Assembly: GCF_003259335.1 (NCBI RefSeq)
Contig: NZ_QLLL01000014.1
Location: 1-64,000, forward strand
Length of the DNA: 64,000 nt
From: Chitinophaga skermanii
GTDB lineage: Bacteria > Bacteroidota > Bacteroidia > Chitinophagales > Chitinophagaceae
Direction of reading: 5' to 3'
Below, in pieces: positions 35,122 through 44,122 of this stretch. Each line of letters opens with the position of its first letter. Position 1 is the stretch's first letter. The notes under the pieces were generated by a model that ran no database searches, was not told the DNA's origin, and saw nothing but the letters and a program-made list of their open reading frames with translations. Made by a program: the position numbers and the translations under genes.

Positions 35122-36987
35122 CTAAGTTTTCATAATCAAATCTACCCAACTCCCTTTTTTATTCTTTTTAGAAGCATGCTCTTCTGAATCTAGCAAGTTC
35201 TTAATCCGCACAGCATACGCCCAGCAAGTGCCTTGCCGCATACCCGTTTTCTCTGCAATTTGGTAAGAAGAAATATGCCCCTTGGTTGTAAATACGAGGT
35301 ATACAATGTAAAATGCCTTGTTGATGGGTATACGGTTATTCTCGAATATCGTATCATTCATCGGCGATTCTTCATAGGCACATTTATTACAACGACGACT
35401 AAATGGTTTTCGTCCCTTACTAAAGTTATGATAACTACATTTCTTACAAGTGAACCCGTTACTCCATTTTAAATCGGCGAGGAAACGGTAACAATTCTCT
35501 TGGTCGGGGTATTTCTGGCTGAATTCTTCGAAGGTTAAAGCGGCCGATTTTATGCGGGCATCCGTAATTTTTTCGATATTGGTTTTCAATGCTGCATTGT
35601 CCTTCTCAAGTATACCATTCATGCGGGCAATCTCTTGCGCTTGCAAATAAATCTCCCGCGATTGTAGTTCCAATTGTTTTGTACGGGCCGCAACCTGTTC
35701 TTCCAATTGTTGGTTCACGGTTTCTTGTAGCTTCAAGTGATGCTGCATATGGTAAATAGCGTCGTCTTGGGCTTGCTTCTTCTCTTTTCTAAATAGCCTT
35801 ACTTGGTCGCCGATGGAAAAGGAGAGGAAGATCATTTCTAATACAAAACCCATCACCATCCCGTAATGTGCCGCCACGGCCGGGTTACCGGTAATAAATC
35901 CTAACACGTTAATCAATTTAGCAATCGCTCCAATAAACAATAAGGCATTCCCCACAACAAAAAACCGGGCAGGCTTAAATCCCTTGTACCAAATAATAAC
36001 ACCCGTTATGAAGGCCGTAAACAGCGGTATAAAATCAAGGAATTTATAGATGAACCATTCTTTTTTGAACAAAAGACAAATAATAAAGAAAGCTGTACGT
36101 ACAATAATGGTCCAGTTAATTATTTTATATAAAACAGGACTCTGCCTTTTTACCCGCAACAACGAGCGTGCAAAAATGAGCGCGAATACACTCATGCAGT
36201 ACAATGAAACGCCATACATGTAAACATTTAATGTAGGGGTATTAGGCCATAAAAATTGGAAGGCAATACCATCGGTACTCGCTTCATACACCCCAACACT
36301 TACAATGTATAATACATAATAAAGGTAATGCCTTAGCCCCGTTGCCATTAACATCAGCAAGTTGTAAAAGCAAAACACGATGATCATACCATAAAACAAG
36401 CCGTACGTAATGTATTCTACAAGGGCATAGTTAATAAATCGCTCCAGCGTTCGGTACACCATAATGAAATTGATCTCGTTCAAAGATTTTATCCGAACGT
36501 AATAAGTATACGTGCCCGCTGCCGTAGTAGGAATAAGGAATTCAAAGTTCTTATGCCTGAAAAGCCGGTCTTGGAAATTCTTAGCGGCCCCGGCATGCGC
36601 TGGAATATATTGGCCATCCGCGCCCGGTAAATAAAGCGTAATATCGTCGATCGTTTGATCGAAAAACTCGATTACACTATGGCGTTTGTCGAGCGACTGT
36701 GGAATGACCACCTGCACCTTGAACCAGTAAGCCGATGATTGATGCGTATTTTTAGGGTAGTAGCTGGTATTCGTTTTAAATGCCCCCGCTGCGTCCCGTT
36801 GCCTTATTTCATCGAATGTTAAGTTGCCTACAGGATCTTCTAACCAATGGATTTCGCCGAATGTGAAAATGTATTCTGCCGTTTTATGCAATATGTTCAC
36901 CGGCTTTTGTGCCTGTAAGCTAATGCATGCGCAACAGCATAAAATAGCAGTTAGATAGGCTTTAATAGGAACGTTGAATCGAATCAT
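35122..36987 (-). CDS. 7TMR-DISM receptor fused to IS1595-type transposase zinc ribbon and HTH
   Basis: 621 residues. A signal peptide (to Ala/Gln 26-27) is followed by a 7TMR-DISMED2-type extracellular beta domain (about 35-180; YWFKVQVVIPQSLDKRHSVI) and seven TM helices (about 190-400). A coiled coil (about 405-485) follows. The C-terminal module (489-621) has Cys pairs C514/C517 and C533/C536 in FTCKKC and RRCNKC, then an HTH (ISSYQIAEKTGMRQGTCWAY). That module matches the N-terminal DNA-binding part of IS1595/ISXO2 transposases (YRFLADLKWSNGF, NDTIFENNRIP). The DDE nuclease domain is absent, so this is not a transposase but a membrane receptor with a captured DNA- or RNA-binding tail. Confidence 0.85.
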   Translation of the reverse strand: MIRFNVPIKAYLTAILCCCACISLQAQKPVNILHKTAEYIFTFGEIHWLEDPVGNLTFDEIRQRDAAGAFKTNTSYYPKNTHQSSAYWFKVQVVIPQSLDKRHSVIEFFDQTIDDITLYLPGADGQYIPAHAGAAKNFQDRLFRHKNFEFLIPTTAAGTYTYYVRIKSLNEINFIMVYRTLERFINYALVEYITYGLFYGMIIVFCFYNLLMLMATGLRHYLYYVLYIVSVGVYEASTDGIAFQFLWPNTPTLNVYMYGVSLYCMSVFALIFARSLLRVKRQSPVLYKIINWTIIVRTAFFIICLLFKKEWFIYKFLDFIPLFTAFITGVIIWYKGFKPARFFVVGNALLFIGAIAKLINVLGFITGNPAVAAHYGMVMGFVLEMIFLSFSIGDQVRLFRKEKKQAQDDAIYHMQHHLKLQETVNQQLEEQVAARTKQLELQSREIYLQAQEIARMNGILEKDNAALKTNIEKITDARIKSAALTFEEFSQKYPDQENCYRFLADLKWSNGFTCKKCSYHNFSKGRKPFSRRCNKCAYEESPMNDTIFENNRIPINKAFYIVYLVFTTKGHISSYQIAEKTGMRQGTCWAYAVRIKNLLDSEEHASKKNKKGSWVDLIMKT

Positions 36988-37328
36988 GTGGAACGCGGTG
37001 GAATTTTGGTGGATGTATTGTATATGTAATGGCGGGATGTACTATAAAAGCATCCTATACGTGGAATAATGGCCATTAAGTGTTTGGTTGTTCTACTGTT
37101 TTTTCCTGTAACTAGTCATTTATCTTCATACTTGCGACAATTTTGCTCGTTGATCCTACTTACACAACTGCAGGCCGTGTAGTTGTACTAATGTAATGAA
37201 ACCGGCGGATTTATACATCCAATAGGCATGGAAATATAAGATCCTGTTCCAAAGAAACAAAAGGCAAGTTGAAAATCAAAATGATGCACAGTTAGGCGAG
37301 GTATATCGGCATCATTAGGTAGGTATCA
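36988..37328. other. Intergenic region, no gene seen
   Basis: About 340 bp between two minus-strand genes. It should hold the promoter of the 7TMR gene; no exact consensus element or hairpin terminator for the TetR gene is recognised. Confidence 0.5.
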
Positions 37329-37919
37329 TTACTTTCTAAAAAGTACGTTCATAATCACCTGCGCACGTTCATCTAACAATTGCTGGAATTCTTTTTCCGT
37401 TAGCTTAAACATCTTTTTATATAAGGGGGCCATGATAAGGGGGTAGGATAGCAGGGAAAATAAATTCATTAAGAAGTGAATAGGATTCGTTTTGTCGATC
37501 AATCCTTCCTCCATGGCTGTCGCCGCTTCTACTAAATAAGTTTTTACAGGGGCCGATTGAATGTTCGCTACAAGCTTTTTCCCGTATGTATTGATTTCAG
37601 TAATCAAGAACGTTTCTTCGTACGGGTAAGCCATCAACTCTTTTAAAAATACGTATATCATACGCTCCGTCTTCGCTTTGAATGGTTGACCGGATAACAT
37701 GCATTCGTCTAAACGTTGACTCAAGCCTTGCAGGGCATCTTGAAAAATAGCGGCCACCAGTTGATCTCTCGAACGGAAATAGTAATGTAAGCCCGTTCTA
37801 TTTACGCCCGCAGCATCGGCAATTTCTTGCGTGGTAGCATGCAGTTTTCCTTCTGCAAATAGCAGGCGTTTAGCGGTATCTTTAATGAGCTGTTCCGTTC
37901 CCGTATTTTTTAGCGGCAT
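37329..37919 (-). CDS. TetR/AcrR-family repressor
   Basis: 196 residues. The N-terminal HTH has the TetR signature (ATTQEIADAAGVNRTGLHYYF, split as ATTQEIADAAGV and NRTGLHYYFRSRDQLV). The helical ligand domain fills the rest. It starts 6 bp after the ABC-F gene stop, so the two form one operon. A perfect palindrome upstream of the ABC-F gene (39575-39595) is the natural operator, which would make the repressor autoregulatory and the transport or protection gene inducible by its ligand. Confidence 0.9.
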   Translation of the reverse strand: MPLKNTGTEQLIKDTAKRLLFAEGKLHATTQEIADAAGVNRTGLHYYFRSRDQLVAAIFQDALQGLSQRLDECMLSGQPFKAKTERMIYVFLKELMAYPYEETFLITEINTYGKKLVANIQSAPVKTYLVEAATAMEEGLIDKTNPIHFLMNLFSLLSYPLIMAPLYKKMFKLTEKEFQQLLDERAQVIMNVLFRK

Positions 37920-37925
37920 AATGCT

Positions 37926-39515
37926 TTAGCTTAAATGAATGGTTTGTTGAATGCCAATTTCGTCGATGAAATAGTCATCGTGAGAAATCACGAGCAATGT
38001 ACCTTCAAAATTCTTGACAGCCAAAGTTAGCACCGCTAAACTTTGAATATCGAGGTTGTTGGTGGGTTCGTCGAGTATAAGTATATCGGGCGCATGTCCA
38101 CTAGCCAACAAGCAGCTCAAAGATAATTTCATTTTCTCACCACCGCTAAGTCCCGCGCATTTTCTATCGAAGAAGTTGGGTGAAAACTGGGCGTCTACGA
38201 GTAATTGTTGCAGCTCTTCTTCATCTAATCTTTTGCCATTATGGGCTTGAATTTGTTCGAAAACAGTGAGGGTAGGATCAATAATAGCGTATGCTTGATC
38301 GAGGTAGTAATAGGAGAAAGCTGGACTGTTGTTAGTGCCTGTAGTAGGTTGGAGTTGATGCGTGATGAGTTGTAAAAGCGTGGTTTTTCCAATGCCGTTT
38401 TCACCTAAGATTTGAACACGATCACCATATTTCACTTGGAAAGAAAGCTTGTTCCAGAGCGGATGCTCGTGGTAACTAAAGTTTACATCAATGAAATCGA
38501 CGAGCACTTTCCCGGGTTGTGGAGTGGGGGAAGGGATATGAATCTTCAGCGTTTCGTAGACCGAAATTTGCGCCTTGGTTTTTTCAATCTCGATCAGCAG
38601 GTGCTCGATTTTCTCTTCATGGGCATTCATCATACGGGCGGTACTACGTTCGGCCTTGTTTTTTAAACCACCGGCGATAATGCGGGGAATGGAATTGCTC
38701 ATACCAACTGCACGACCGGCCGATTCTTGTTGTGCCCGGTGCCCGGCCATGTCGTTCGCCTTTCGTTCGTACAGCTTGAGGGCTTTGGATTGCTCGTTCA
38801 AGCGGGCACGTAACGCGCTCACCTTTTCTAGTTTTTTCTGCTGATAGAAATCGAAATTCCCACCAAAGGTTTCAATCCCCTTGTCGCTGAGTTCTACAAT
38901 TTTATGCATGAGGTTCAAGAGCGTTCTATCATGACTAACAATCAACATCGTAGATTTACTTTGCTGAATTAGGGTGTACAATTGCCGACGCGTATGGGCA
39001 TCGAGATGGTTCGAAGGCTCGTCGAGCAGAATAAGGCGCTGACTATTCAATTCCATTGCCGCTAAGAAAACCCGGGTCTTCTGTCCACCACTTAAACTGC
39101 CTAGTAACCTATTTTCGCTGATACTACCAACACCCCATTTTTCGAGCACCTTGCGCACCGTGTTTTCAATATCCCAATCTTCATCCAACACGGTAAAATG
39201 ATGTAAGCCGGTATCGCCACCAAGTATCGCCTGCAAAGCAAGCAACTTCTTATCCACCCCTAAAGCCATCGCCACAGTCCATGTATCATATTCACCTAAA
39301 TGCTGCGGCACATACCACGGTGTTTCGGTGGTTGTAATATCCCCCGGTGCCGATGGTAACTTACCTGCCAATAATTTTAATAAACTCGACTTCCCCGCAC
39401 CGTTAATGCCCACCAGCGCCGCTTTCTCACCATCGTTTAATATAAAGTTCAAATCGCTGAATAACGGTACATTATCGGGATGATTATAATGCAACGACTT
39501 TACAATTAGTCCCAC
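37926..39515 (-). CDS. ABC-F ATPase (ribosome-protection type)
   Basis: About 529 residues from a GTG at 39515. Two ABC cassettes without TM segments: Walker A GINGAGKSS with signature LSGGQKTRV and Walker B LILLDEPSNHLDAH, then Walker A GENGIGKTT with signature LSGGEKMKL and LILDEPTNNLD. A charged helical linker lies between (about 220-320). ABC-F proteins act on the ribosome, and the antibiotic-resistance subgroup ejects ribosome-bound drugs. The co-transcribed TetR gene and upstream operator favour an inducible protection role over a housekeeping EttA/Uup role (inference). The long 39608 start is rejected because its first 31 residues cross the promoter and are not ABC-like. Confidence 0.88.
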   Translation of the reverse strand: MGLIVKSLHYNHPDNVPLFSDLNFILNDGEKAALVGINGAGKSSLLKLLAGKLPSAPGDITTTETPWYVPQHLGEYDTWTVAMALGVDKKLLALQAILGGDTGLHHFTVLDEDWDIENTVRKVLEKWGVGSISENRLLGSLSGGQKTRVFLAAMELNSQRLILLDEPSNHLDAHTRRQLYTLIQQSKSTMLIVSHDRTLLNLMHKIVELSDKGIETFGGNFDFYQQKKLEKVSALRARLNEQSKALKLYERKANDMAGHRAQQESAGRAVGMSNSIPRIIAGGLKNKAERSTARMMNAHEEKIEHLLIEIEKTKAQISVYETLKIHIPSPTPQPGKVLVDFIDVNFSYHEHPLWNKLSFQVKYGDRVQILGENGIGKTTLLQLITHQLQPTTGTNNSPAFSYYYLDQAYAIIDPTLTVFEQIQAHNGKRLDEEELQQLLVDAQFSPNFFDRKCAGLSGGEKMKLSLSCLLASGHAPDILILDEPTNNLDIQSLAVLTLAVKNFEGTLLVISHDDYFIDEIGIQQTIHLS

Positions 39516-39574
39516 GGGCCACCTGGTTTTAAAATGAATACCTTGGTTTGTACAGCAAAGATGTAATAAATATT

Positions 39575-39595
39575 CAATTTTGTTAGACAAAATTG
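39575..39595 (-). promoter_or_regulatory. Palindromic operator, probably for the adjacent TetR repressor
   Basis: Perfect inverted repeat with 9-bp arms (CAATTTTGT and ACAAAATTG) around a 3-bp centre. It lies 60 bp upstream of the ABC-F GTG. Reading toward the gene it is followed by CATCTTTG, one base from the -7 consensus. TetR dimers usually bind such palindromes in their own operon promoter. Confidence 0.65.
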
Positions 39596-39608
39596 TTAAA
39601 ATAAGCAT

Positions 39609-40424
39609 TAGTTGTCGATTCAGTTATTATACAGGTATGTAAAGGAGTATATGCGAAGGGTATTAATGTTGTGTAGCCTTGGCTATCGCGCTACTCAAAT
39701 CCCGCTCTACATTGTATAACAAGCATTAAACTGGTATAATTTTAACCTGTCAATATGGCGATACGGTGCAAGTTGTAGCACATTTTCAACCGGGATTTTC
39801 CCAGGTGTTCATCGATAATTTACCGTTGTAAACCAAAGCATTGCCCGGCTCTTCACCGGGGCGTTACCGAGAAAAGCTTAGGTTTTCCAAGGAGTTTGCC
39901 GACATTCATTCGACTGTTTGTCGACAATTTGTTGAAATTACCCTTACTGGAAGCGTGTTTTTATGAAATTTGTCGACACGTTGCCGAGATTTTCCGATGA
40001 AACCCTTTGTGGAGCTGTTTTTAGCCTCAAATAGTCGAGATTTTGGGGTTAAATTCAATGCAGTCAATAGTTTGGAGAAATTACTTAAAATAAGGCGTTT
40101 TTAGAGGTAGATGATGAGTTTTGATCAATTTGTCGATGATTTGTTTTGAGGTCGAAAAACGGGCTAAAAATGCCCTTAAAATGCAAATTTTAGCCCCTTT
40201 GATGAGCGAACGAAAAATGTTGGTTTGTTTTGGTGAAGTTAGTAGAATTTTGTACCTGTCAAGATGTCGGTATGGTAGAAGGCCAATCATTCATATGGCG
40301 AAAATGAAAATACCATTATAATATTACTTACAGTAGGAGGGAAACCTTTTCCATGTTTGGGCCCCGCACTGTTTTTTAAGAAAAAGAAATGGCCACTTTA
40401 TCTGCAGTCTTTTGTAAATAATTA
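39609..40424. repeat. Long non-coding gap with dispersed TTTGTCGA motifs and a 22-bp direct repeat
   Basis: No ORF of quality in 816 bp. A 22-bp sequence starting CCTGTCAA recurs at 39746-39767 and 40255-40276 (18/22 identical). Between the copies, TTTGTCGA(C) occurs at 39917, 39969 and 40129, each followed by similar TTG/GTTTTTA-containing text, as if made of eroded units of about 50-100 bp. A hairpin GGGCTAAAA / TTTTAGCCC spans 40161-40196. No transposase or CRISPR spacing is visible. Confidence 0.55.
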
Positions 40425-42110
40425 TTAAAAACTTTCCGCCACCTCGAACATCATTTTCTCTTTGCTTTTCGGGTGCGTGAACTCGAGGTAGGCTGCGTGT
40501 AAATACATTCTTTCAGCAGCAGTACCATATAAATCATCACCCACAATCGGTGCATTTAATCCCAGTTCATGAGCGGCATGCATGCGTAATTGGTGCGTTC
40601 TTCCCGTTAGTGGCCAAAAATGTATTTTCGTCGTATGTGCATGGCGTTCCACTACTTGCCATTTTGTTACGCTCTTTTTGCCTGCTGTGAAACTAACAAT
40701 TTGCCTTGGCCTGTTTAATAAATCGGCACAAAGTGGTAAATCAATTTCCCCGCTCGGTGTTTCTATTACTTTTGATAATAATGCAGTGTAACGTTTGCTC
40801 ACGGTTCGTTGTAAGAATTGGCGTTGAATGTGTTTATGGATAGCTTGTGATTTTGCTACCACAATTAATCCCGAGGTATCCATATCCAAGCGGTGGACCA
40901 TGTAAGGTTCCGCACCACCCATGAGAGATTTGAGCCGCGAGTAAACAGAGTCTTCAATCGTTACGCCCGGTACAGAACGTAAACCGGCTGCTTTGTTCAC
41001 TACAATCACGCTTTCATCTTCATATACAATGTCCAGTTCATGGCTTGTTGCGTTATTCAATAGCAAAGGATTATCGTCCACGTCCATTCCTTCCAGCATA
41101 TGTGCTAGGATTGGTTTGCATTTGCCTGTACAAGCAGGGTAGTAATGTCGGTGCTTCCTGATCTCGGATTTCGGAGAGGCGCCCCACCAGAATTCCGCCA
41201 TGGCAATAGGGGTATACCCGTTTTTGAAAGCATACTGTAGTAGCTTCGGTATCGCGCATTCGCCTGCTGCTGAAGGTGGTGTGCCTAGCGGTGTTAGTTT
41301 GAATATATCCAGTACGCTTTTGCTTTTGCCGGCTTTATTGAGGAAGATATATTGATCGAATAGTTGTTGTTGTAGCGCTGCGGATTTTTCCTTCCGTTCT
41401 GTTTTTAAAGTCTCCAAAGTGGTTTGAAAAGCGGCTACCCGTGTTTGTAATGCTTGTAATGTAGTAGCCCACGTTTTCGTTAATACTTTCAAGCGATGTT
41501 TGTCGTGTAGGCTTTGCTTTATAAGTTCGGCTTCTGCTATCGTATATTCTGCTTGTGATAAACTTGTAATAAGCGACTCGCGCAATTGCTTGCGGTGGGC
41601 TTTATTGTGTTTAAGTTCCTCTTTGAGTGTGTCGATTTCTTGGGATGAAGTGGTGCTTGCTTGCGCAAGGTTTGCTTGTAATTGTATGTATTCTTCGCTG
41701 TTTGTGATAGCCTCGATTTGTGAGTTGATACTATTAATCACCACCTGCTCTTTCAAAAAGAAACTATCTTCCTCCAACATATCAAACACCGGCGGCACAA
41801 ACTTCACATGGTCGTTCGTACCCGCCAACTTCCCGGAAAAAGCCGATAAATACCCCAATTTGCCTGCATGGTCTTGGATCACCAACACCCCGAACATCTT
41901 TCCTATACCTGTTCCCGCTTTCTCATCCAACCCAAAATCATGCGCTAACCCCGTATGCGTAACCAAATATTCTTGCAGCTCCGCCGCCGCTATTTTCGTT
42001 AGCGGGTGCGGCTCGTAATAAAAAGGAAAGGTAAACTTCGCTGGCAAGGAAATACCCTGGATCGCTTCCTCCGAAAAATATGAAATTCTATGATCGTTAC
42101 TGTTTCCCAA
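40425..42110 (-). CDS. RluA-family pseudouridine synthase with long N-terminal extension
   Basis: 561 residues. The C-terminal third (about 370-561) is a RluA-type RNA pseudouridine synthase: VVNKAAGLRSVPG, catalytic Asp D409 in VHRLDMDTSG, KRYTALL, and PLTGRTHQLRMHAA. The first 370 residues are an extension with a coiled coil (about 140-250) and a segment with WWG, HRHYYPACTGKCKPIL that is shared by a known subgroup of RluA-like proteins in gammaproteobacteria and Bacteroidota. It should modify rRNA or tRNA; the site cannot be read from sequence. It is monocistronic. Confidence 0.9.
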   Translation of the reverse strand: MGNSNDHRISYFSEEAIQGISLPAKFTFPFYYEPHPLTKIAAAELQEYLVTHTGLAHDFGLDEKAGTGIGKMFGVLVIQDHAGKLGYLSAFSGKLAGTNDHVKFVPPVFDMLEEDSFFLKEQVVINSINSQIEAITNSEEYIQLQANLAQASTTSSQEIDTLKEELKHNKAHRKQLRESLITSLSQAEYTIAEAELIKQSLHDKHRLKVLTKTWATTLQALQTRVAAFQTTLETLKTERKEKSAALQQQLFDQYIFLNKAGKSKSVLDIFKLTPLGTPPSAAGECAIPKLLQYAFKNGYTPIAMAEFWWGASPKSEIRKHRHYYPACTGKCKPILAHMLEGMDVDDNPLLLNNATSHELDIVYEDESVIVVNKAAGLRSVPGVTIEDSVYSRLKSLMGGAEPYMVHRLDMDTSGLIVVAKSQAIHKHIQRQFLQRTVSKRYTALLSKVIETPSGEIDLPLCADLLNRPRQIVSFTAGKKSVTKWQVVERHAHTTKIHFWPLTGRTHQLRMHAAHELGLNAPIVGDDLYGTAAERMYLHAAYLEFTHPKSKEKMMFEVAESF

Positions 42111-42269
42111 GTCGACAAATCTTTAAAATAATCCTGCAAAATTATTACTTCTAATCGAATTCATTCAATAATGCCTTCTTTCCTTTACCGCTACCATATT
42201 CAGCACATGTTTAAAGATGCGCGCTAATACCTGTAAAAATGGTATATCCGCTTAAATGATCGCATATTG

Positions 42270-42305
42270 TGTAAATATAATATTTGAATATATATTATAT
42301 TTACA
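42270..42305. promoter_or_regulatory. Perfect 14-bp AT-rich inverted repeat before the WG-repeat genes
   Basis: Arms TGTAAATATAATAT (42270-42283) and ATATTATATTTACA (42292-42305) with an 8-nt centre, ending 20 bp before the ATG at 42326. It overlaps AATATTTG, one base from the -7 consensus. It fits an operator or a 5'-UTR hairpin; no cognate regulator lies next to it. Confidence 0.6.
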
Positions 42306-42325
42306 TGACTTATACCTAACTAGCC

Positions 42326-44119
42326 ATGAAACCTCTTGTCCTGTTTTTTGCCGCATTTTTAATTTGTTACAGTCAACTTTCTGCACAACTCTATCAAGTG
42401 GATGATAGTACAGACTTACAACACGTCAAAGAATTAGCGTCTATAACGCAATCAAACATCAATATAAATATTAAGGGTACAAAGAAGTCCACTGTCACGC
42501 TTCTACAAACCAACGATTCTACTGTCGAAGTGGTGCTAACATGGCCGCAACAATATGAACTGGGTAATGGAAAGAAGATTGACGTGACACAACATTTTGT
42601 TGTACAGCAAAATGTTTACAAGTACTGGTATGCCGAATTTGATGCCAACAATATCGCGGCTATCACCCAAAGCGAAGCATTCTTAAGTGAGGATATGCGC
42701 AAGATAGGTTCCATTTATTGCAGCTTCTATTTCGAGTTTTATGCTCGTTTTTATCTCAATGATGCCAATAAAGTAGTGATGGAGTATAGGCGGTTAAAAG
42801 TAGAGAACCTGCCACCTGCCCTACAAAAAGAGGTACGTGATACAATTGCGGTGGAAAATGCACGGTTAGCGGCGGAAGAAGAAGCGCAACGGGAAATTGC
42901 AAGAAAATATGGGGTCGACGTAGCGAAGGATTTTAGCGGAGGTTATGCATTAATTGGTATGATTAGTGACGAAAAAGACTTTAGTGGTAACTATATTACA
43001 CGGTATGCATTTATCGATACCACGGGTTATATAATGCAAGGTGAACCTTATTTTACTGCGGCAGAAAGCTATACTGAACATTATGCTTTGGTGCGCAATC
43101 CTGAAACAAGGCGGTACCAGTTTTTAGGAGACGAATATGTTATGCCAATGTCGACAACATTTCAATATGGTTTCCCCTTTAGCGAAGGGTGCGCGCTTAT
43201 TTATGATAATAACTATTGGGGTTTTATAGACACGACCGGTTATCTCGTTACAAAAATGCAGTATTATAATGCTCGCTCTTTTTCTGATGGTATGGCGGCT
43301 GTGATGTATGAAGATAAATGGGGCTATGTCGATAAAACAGGGAAAGAAGCCCTCATCCTACAGTTCAATATGGCACATGATTTTAAAGAAGGGTATGCCT
43401 TAGTGGGGAAGGAGGGTGATCGTGCTTTGAAGTATTATTATATCACAAAAAATGGCGAAGTAGCTTACACGTTTAGTGACAATGAAAAACCTATTCGTTC
43501 CAACATGGAAGAGTTTAAAGCGTACACGTTACAGCCAAGCGATTTTCACAATGGAGTAGCTATTATAGAACGCAATGGTCGACAAGTGTATATCGATAGT
43601 AAGGGTAAAGAAATTGTCCGTATAAAATCCCGTGGTTGCGCGTTGGAACTACATCACTTTGTGAATGGTTTTGCTAGGGTAAAAGCTTGTGGTAAATGGG
43701 GCTTGATCGCGCGTAATGGCGATTGGGTAGTGCCGCCGATCTACGACGGCATCGGAAACATGTACGACAATCGTGTTGCTGTAATACGAAATGGGAACGG
43801 CGGTTTTGCAGATTCTACCGGTCGTGTTGTTATTAATCCCCAAATAATGGAACCTGCAGCTGCGATACAGAAACAACCACCCTTCACATATGTTTCTAAC
43901 TTTTCGGAAGGACTAGCAGTTGTGCAGGTAAATGAAAAATATGGGTATATAGATAAGTATGGCAATTGGTTTATAAAACCCACTTTCGAAGATGCTCTTC
44001 CATTTAAGAATGGCTTTGCCCGCGTGATATACGCCGATAGGTCTAAACAATGGAAATACATACGTCGCGACGGTATACAACTGCCTATTTTTTTTCTTGA
44101 CCCAAGTAATGGAAATTAA
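42326..44119 (+). CDS. WG-repeat protein, copy 1
   Basis: 597 residues with a signal peptide (MKPLVLFFAAFLICYSQLSAQ). The N-terminal domain (to about 190) is unrecognised and ends in a charged helix (AAEEEAQREIARKYG). The rest is a row of WG beta repeats of about 45-55 residues, of the form 'F.EG.A.V....WG.ID..G' (FSEGCALIYDNNYWGFIDTTG, as FSEGCALI and NYWGFIDTTG; FSDGMAAVMYEDKWGYVDKTG, as FSDGMAAV and KWGYVDKTG). Such repeats form solenoid or propeller-like surfaces, generally for binding. It is followed after 3 bp by a paralogue, a tandem duplication in one operon. Confidence 0.88.
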   Translation: MKPLVLFFAAFLICYSQLSAQLYQVDDSTDLQHVKELASITQSNININIKGTKKSTVTLLQTNDSTVEVVLTWPQQYELGNGKKIDVTQHFVVQQNVYKYWYAEFDANNIAAITQSEAFLSEDMRKIGSIYCSFYFEFYARFYLNDANKVVMEYRRLKVENLPPALQKEVRDTIAVENARLAAEEEAQREIARKYGVDVAKDFSGGYALIGMISDEKDFSGNYITRYAFIDTTGYIMQGEPYFTAAESYTEHYALVRNPETRRYQFLGDEYVMPMSTTFQYGFPFSEGCALIYDNNYWGFIDTTGYLVTKMQYYNARSFSDGMAAVMYEDKWGYVDKTGKEALILQFNMAHDFKEGYALVGKEGDRALKYYYITKNGEVAYTFSDNEKPIRSNMEEFKAYTLQPSDFHNGVAIIERNGRQVYIDSKGKEIVRIKSRGCALELHHFVNGFARVKACGKWGLIARNGDWVVPPIYDGIGNMYDNRVAVIRNGNGGFADSTGRVVINPQIMEPAAAIQKQPPFTYVSNFSEGLAVVQVNEKYGYIDKYGNWFIKPTFEDALPFKNGFARVIYADRSKQWKYIRRDGIQLPIFFLDPSNGN

Positions 44120-44122
44120 AAG

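Noticed and set aside
35122..35523. Insertion sequence of the IS1595 family
   Set aside because: Only the zinc ribbon and HTH are present, in frame with the receptor, with no DDE domain and no terminal inverted repeats seen.
37926..39608. ABC-F start at 39608
   Set aside because: The first 31 codons run across the palindromic operator and promoter region and are not ABC-like; GTG at 39515 is preferred.
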